Source: Trachelipus rathkii (taxonomy: Eukaryota; Arthropoda; Malacostraca; Isopoda; Trachelipodidae). From it: 10,000 nucleotides of DNA. This document shows positions 6,951 through 10,000 of this stretch, one piece after another (the stretch's first letter is position 1; every line of letters starts with the position of its first letter). The translations under genes were made by a program, and so were the position numbers. The stretch covers positions 1 through 10,000 of the forward strand of contig JABUQX010002561.1 in NCBI GenBank assembly GCA_015478945.1, given 5' to 3'. A model generated the notes under the pieces. It was not told the origin of the DNA. It did no database searches and saw only the letters and a program-made list of their open reading frames with translations.

Positions 6951-7600
6951 AAATGGGAACCACTAAAAGACTATTTGAAAGTTGGCCTCCGGAACGTATA
7001 CAACAAAGTATGACAGGATTTGAAGAAACATAAGTATTATTAATAATGATAATATTAATATAATTTCAGTTTTCGTTGCGGTGCTTAATAGTAGAAGCTT
7101 ATTTTTACATGAAAATGATATATAATTAGGTTGTGTTGCATACTAAGTCTGTAGATGATCAATAACACTAATTGAGATGAATTGTATTTTTAAAATAAAA
7201 CATACACTCACATAATCAATGTATAATATAATATAATAATATAATAACTTTAACTAGAGTCAATAATAACAATAGCTAATCAACTCCACTATGACAATAT
7301 TCATCTGCCTTCGGCGGCTCGTGGTCGTTTTCTTACTAGCATCTCAATTTTACGTACATTCTCACACCGTTGTACCTTAAAGTTCTCGTACTTCTTTCTT
7401 ACAGTCTCGCCTCCATCTTCTCTCTGCTCTACTCTTCTTCTGAAGTAGTCACCAATAAACAATGAAGATTACCGCACTTTCTTGTACGGGTAAATCATAA
7501 TAATCTAATCATAATATTAATAATAATAAATAATAAATAATAATACATCAACTCAATAATGGGGTTAACTCGACCAATAACACAGAGAGAGTGCGGCGCA
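6951..7600. other. Mostly unique AT-rich sequence with weak exon-like hints
   Basis: The stretch holds small AAT tracts (about 7220-7245 and 7495-7545). A 26-codon frame at 6953-7033 encodes a mixed-composition peptide. A pyrimidine-rich segment ends in ACAG at 7404, followed by an open frame from 7406 to TGA at 7465 and an AATAAA at 7454-7459. None of these is enough to call an exon. Confidence 0.35.
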
Positions 7601-7663
7601 TAATATATTTATGGAATACATAACCTGTATGAATAATAAATAAGGCAATATACTGACACAGGT

Positions 7664-7895
7664 GGGTGAGGGGTTGTGTGGCTATATGTCACTATTGTGT
7701 AGCACACGCCGTATCAGGGACGCGACGCGCCCGATTCGCGCGGGTTGAGACTAGAGCATCTATGACATACAGAACGTCTTCTTGGGTGCGGCTCAATCTA
7801 GCCTCAGCGGCTCGCCACGTGTAAGTATGGGTGCATTATTACTAACAGTCTGGGTTACGCGCAAATAGAGCGCTACGGGTAATAATATTTACTTA
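7664..7895 (+). repeat. Diverged tandem duplication, unit A
   Basis: Landmarks GGGTGAGGGG (7667), GCATC (7756), TTGGGTGC (7782) and GGGTTACG (7852) recur in the same order in 8006-8200. The offset shrinks gradually from about 341 to 313 bp through indels. The unit is more GC- and CpG-rich than its surroundings, for example GACGCGACGCGCCC near 7719. No protein is apparent. Confidence 0.65.
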
Positions 7896-8005
7896 TAGAG
7901 ATTATGCTATATCAATAATTAATCAATAATGAATAATAATTAATATATATGGTAATATACTAAAATGAATCATATCTTAATGAATTAATCAATAACTAAC
8001 TAAAG

Positions 8006-8200
8006 CGGGTGAGGGGTGTTGTATATGCATGTTGTGTAGACGTGTATAAACAACTCCATGTTCGTCTTGCATGATCGTAGCATCCATCAGACACAGAGAT
8101 CGCTCGTTGGGTGCTGCACGCCGCTGGACGGCTTGCACAGTGTGGTGTAAAATGAGCGAAAGGGGGGTTACGGCATAAGGGGTGGCGGAAAAATAATAAT
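8006..8200 (+). repeat. Diverged tandem duplication, unit B
   Basis: This is the second copy of the 7664-7895 unit, with GGGTGAGGGG near 8008, GCATC at 8090, TTGGGTGC at 8107 and GGGTTACG at 8165. Both copies are followed by AAT-rich sequence. The minus-strand frame 7989-8267 spans this copy and a Tyr-rich low-complexity stretch and is not called as a gene. Confidence 0.65.
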
Positions 8201-8298
8201 AATCATAATTAATTGATATTATAGTACAGTATAATAATAATAAGTTGTAATGGTAATAATAAGACATGGTAAGTATAACGGAAGGGTGGGAACAGTCG

Positions 8299-8590
8299 GT
8301 TGTAGTAAGTTAGTGAGTAGTAAGCTAGTAGTAATTTGACGCGTCGTAGTTAGTATGTAGTAAGTAGTATGTTGCTGTCGTAGTAGGTGAGTAAGGAGTC
8401 GTCGTCGCAGTAGGGAGTAAGCTGGGCAGTAGTAGTTGTAATAACAGTAGGCGTAGTCAGATATGGAGTGAGATGTATCAGTAGTCAGTTAGTAGTAGCT
8501 CAGTATGTAAGTCGATCCTCGTCCGTACGTAAGCTAGTAGTAAGATAGTAGGTATGTGGAGTGTAGTAATATTTACAGCAGGTAGTAGTT
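8299..8590. repeat. Degenerate GTA/GTAAGTA-rich tract
   Basis: About 290 bp are built from GTAGTAAGTTAGTAG-like units with frequent CGTCGTAG and GTAGGTGAGTAAG variants. It resembles the GTA tract at 3875-4001 but is more degraded and slightly richer in GC. Confidence 0.85.
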
Positions 8591-9590
8591 ATATAAACTA
8601 TGAGACTAGTCATTATGGACATAATATATAGTGGTTTTATCGTCATTCTAAGACAATCCCTCTTATCAGTTATAATATACTATCTACCATTACTCTATTA
8701 TACTTTTACTTAATATATATTATACATAGTTAATAATATTACTAATTATTGGCATATTATAGTATTTTTTTCCTTACATACGCGTCTCATCCATCATTAT
8801 ACTCAACCGCCTACTACTCTCATACTATCTATACTATGCTAACATTATGTGATACACTACAAGTTTTCTTATACATTTGACCAAGAAGCCCATCATGCTT
8901 TTTAGAGCCCGAGGCTTACGATTAAATACGAGGAAGAACCTTAATTATTTACCGCGAAGTCAAATACAGGGATTCACCAATGTGTCTTCCATCAGATTTA
9001 TCCTTTCCTAGTTCCAAGTCTAATTAGCGATAATCTACTCTGAATGTAAGAGACATGGAAAATGGATCTACTATTTTATTTCGTATTTTTTAATCGTCTA
9101 AAACTACCATTACGAATTGCGTAATGAAGAGAAAAATTCTACTCTTACTTAACATATATTAAATGTTCTACCTCAGAACCCGATCCGGAACTTTCCAGCG
9201 CAATATTCATTTATAGATATATCATATTTTGAGTATATACTAGCGACATGCACTCAGCGATGGACAGATATAGATACTACCTGTTCTACCGGACCACGGC
9301 CTAGCTGCACCTGGTAGCGATCACCGTGGATGAACGAGGTCTACGAGTGGTCACCTCAGGTCTAAAATTTTATATATTTATATCTTTAAGGCTGTAAAGA
9401 GGCAGGTCAAAAGAGAGAATTTGGGTGCCGAATGTTTTTTACATCCCCTATCAGTAAAGGAGGGTTAATGTAAAATATAAACGCCATCCCAAACTTGACC
9501 CTCGGCACGCACGTGTACCACGTCGGTACAGATCTAAAAGTTGGATCGATTAAATGTGACGCGTAATTGATGTAGGGCAGATCAAATCAT
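8591..9590. other. Unique AT-rich sequence, no feature recognised
   Basis: About 1 kb without long tandem repeats, long open frames or recognisable RNA genes. A moderately GC-rich patch lies at about 9270-9360. I looked for tRNA A and B box signals in it and saw none. Confidence 0.5.
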
Positions 9591-9680
9591 TTTCGCGAGA
9601 CAGGAGATTTGGGCGCGTGCATACGGAGGGGCGGAAAGGGGCGGTGTGGTGGCGAATCCTGCGGGGCCCGGCGGATCAAG

Positions 9681-9709
9681 GCGCGCGCGCGAAACGCGGG
9701 GTGTGTGTG
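9681..9709. repeat. Alternating CG/GT stretch
   Basis: GCGCGCGCGCG (9681-9691) is followed shortly by GTGTGTGTGCG. Alternating purine-pyrimidine sequence of this kind is known to favour Z-DNA. It marks the core of the GC-rich block at the end of the window. Confidence 0.7.
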
Positions 9710-9719
9710 CGAGAGAGCA

Positions 9720-9892
9720 AAAGGGGGGTAGGGTAAACCAATGTAGGATGGCAACAACGAAGAACAAAGGGGGGTAGGGTAAACCAATGTAGTCATGGCA
9801 ACTGGAGCGTAAGAGAAAGGAGGTGGGGTAAAGCGATGGGGGGTAATGTGTAAGAGAAAGGGGGGAGGGGTGAATGTGTATATGCAATGTAT
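9720..9892 (+). repeat. G-rich tandem repeat of about 46 bp
   Basis: Copies start with AAAGG at 9720, 9766, 9816 and 9857. The first two share a perfect 27-bp tract containing GGTAGGGTAAACCAATGTAG, and then ATGGCAAC. Later copies are increasingly diverged (GGAGGTGGGGTAAAG and GGGGGAGGGGTGAATG). A similar start at 9985-10000 is cut by the window edge. Several G runs of three to six bases could form G-quadruplexes on the plus strand. The overlapping minus-strand frames 9582-9887 and 9587-9907 are Pro-rich translations of this repeat. Confidence 0.85.
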
Positions 9893-9916
9893 ATATGTAA
9901 TGAACAACTCGTGAAC

Positions 9917-9937
9917 GTTGATGACTACGTCATCAAC
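9917..9937. repeat. Perfect 9-bp stem-loop
   Basis: GTTGATGAC pairs with GTCATCAAC around a TAC loop. The inner sequence includes TGACTACGTCA, which resembles but is not a perfect CRE or AP-1 type site. It lies 3 bp before a second stem-loop. Confidence 0.85.
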
Positions 9938-9940
9938 ACT

Positions 9941-9971
9941 CGTGTGTGCGCACCTGCGGTGCGCACATACG
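9941..9971. repeat. GC-rich stem-loop, 13 of 14 paired
   Basis: The inner arms GTGCGCACC and GGTGCGCAC (9946-9954 and 9958-9966) pair perfectly around a TGC loop. The stem extends outward to 9941 and 9971 with one G/T mismatch. The motif resembles the GC-rich elements at 65-82 and 4255-4274. Confidence 0.85.
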
Positions 9972-9984
9972 TAGCTATATAGAC

Positions 9985-10000
9985 AAAGGGAGGTGGGGTA
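9985..10000 (+). repeat. Start of another G-rich repeat copy (cut by window end)
   Basis: AAAGGGAGGTGGGGTA matches the start of the copy at 9816, indicating that the G-rich array resumes after the two stem-loops and continues past the window. Confidence 0.7.

Noticed and set aside
6953..7033. A 26-codon frame with mixed amino acid composition
   Set aside because: It is too short to call, and there is no supporting homology that I can recognise.
9270..9360. Possible tRNA-like patch
   Set aside because: No B-box-like GGTTCNANNCC and no cloverleaf arms could be traced.
9582..9907. Two overlapping Pro-rich minus-strand frames of about 100 codons
   Set aside because: They lie in different frames over the same G-rich tandem repeat. 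The repeated peptide pattern follows from the DNA repeat and there is no recognisable domain.

Overview
This window looks like non-coding, repeat-dominated DNA from a eukaryotic nuclear genome. I see no convincing protein-coding gene, tRNA, rRNA, CRISPR array or prokaryotic operon signal. The open frames present are short, low in complexity (poly-Tyr/Ile frames across AAT tracts, Arg/Glu frames across a CT tract) and carry no recognisable domain. The sequence is AT-rich and unusually dense in simple repeats (TA, AAT/ATT, CTA/GTA, CA, CT, GTT). That density fits an invertebrate genome such as a decapod crustacean, but the species is a guess and nothing here proves it.

Region 1 (1 to about 4336) is the main structure: a very large, imperfect, almost spacer-free palindrome. 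Reading inward from position 1 and from about 4336 on the opposite strand, the same unique blocks and the same simple-repeat tracts appear in the same order. They meet at a dyad between bases 2200 and 2201. The arms are diverged by many substitutions and indels but contain perfect blocks of 44, 36, 26 and 24 bp. The left arm is cut by the window edge, so the true palindrome may be longer. It could be a fold-back element or a hairpin-RNA-type locus. It could also be a technical fold-back, meaning one molecule read on both strands and joined in assembly.

Region 2 (about 4337 to 6400) is a run of tandem and simple repeats: more GTA and AAT tracts, a 9-bp TAAAGCATT-type array, an 84 to 85 bp minisatellite marked by TAACTC and GTT runs, a CT tract, another AAT tract, a TA tract, and a degraded minisatellite relic.

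Region 3 (about 6400 to 9590) is mostly unique sequence without recognisable genes. It contains a diverged tandem duplication of about 310 to 340 bp period (7664-8200) and a degenerate GTA-rich tract (8299-8590).

Region 4 (about 9590 to 10000) changes sharply to GC-rich, G-tract-rich sequence. It has a tandem repeat of about 46 bp, a CG/GT alternating stretch, and two adjacent stem-loops. One of these belongs to a GC-rich motif that also occurs near the outer ends of the palindrome in region 1. All alignments were made by eye and no percentages were calculated.
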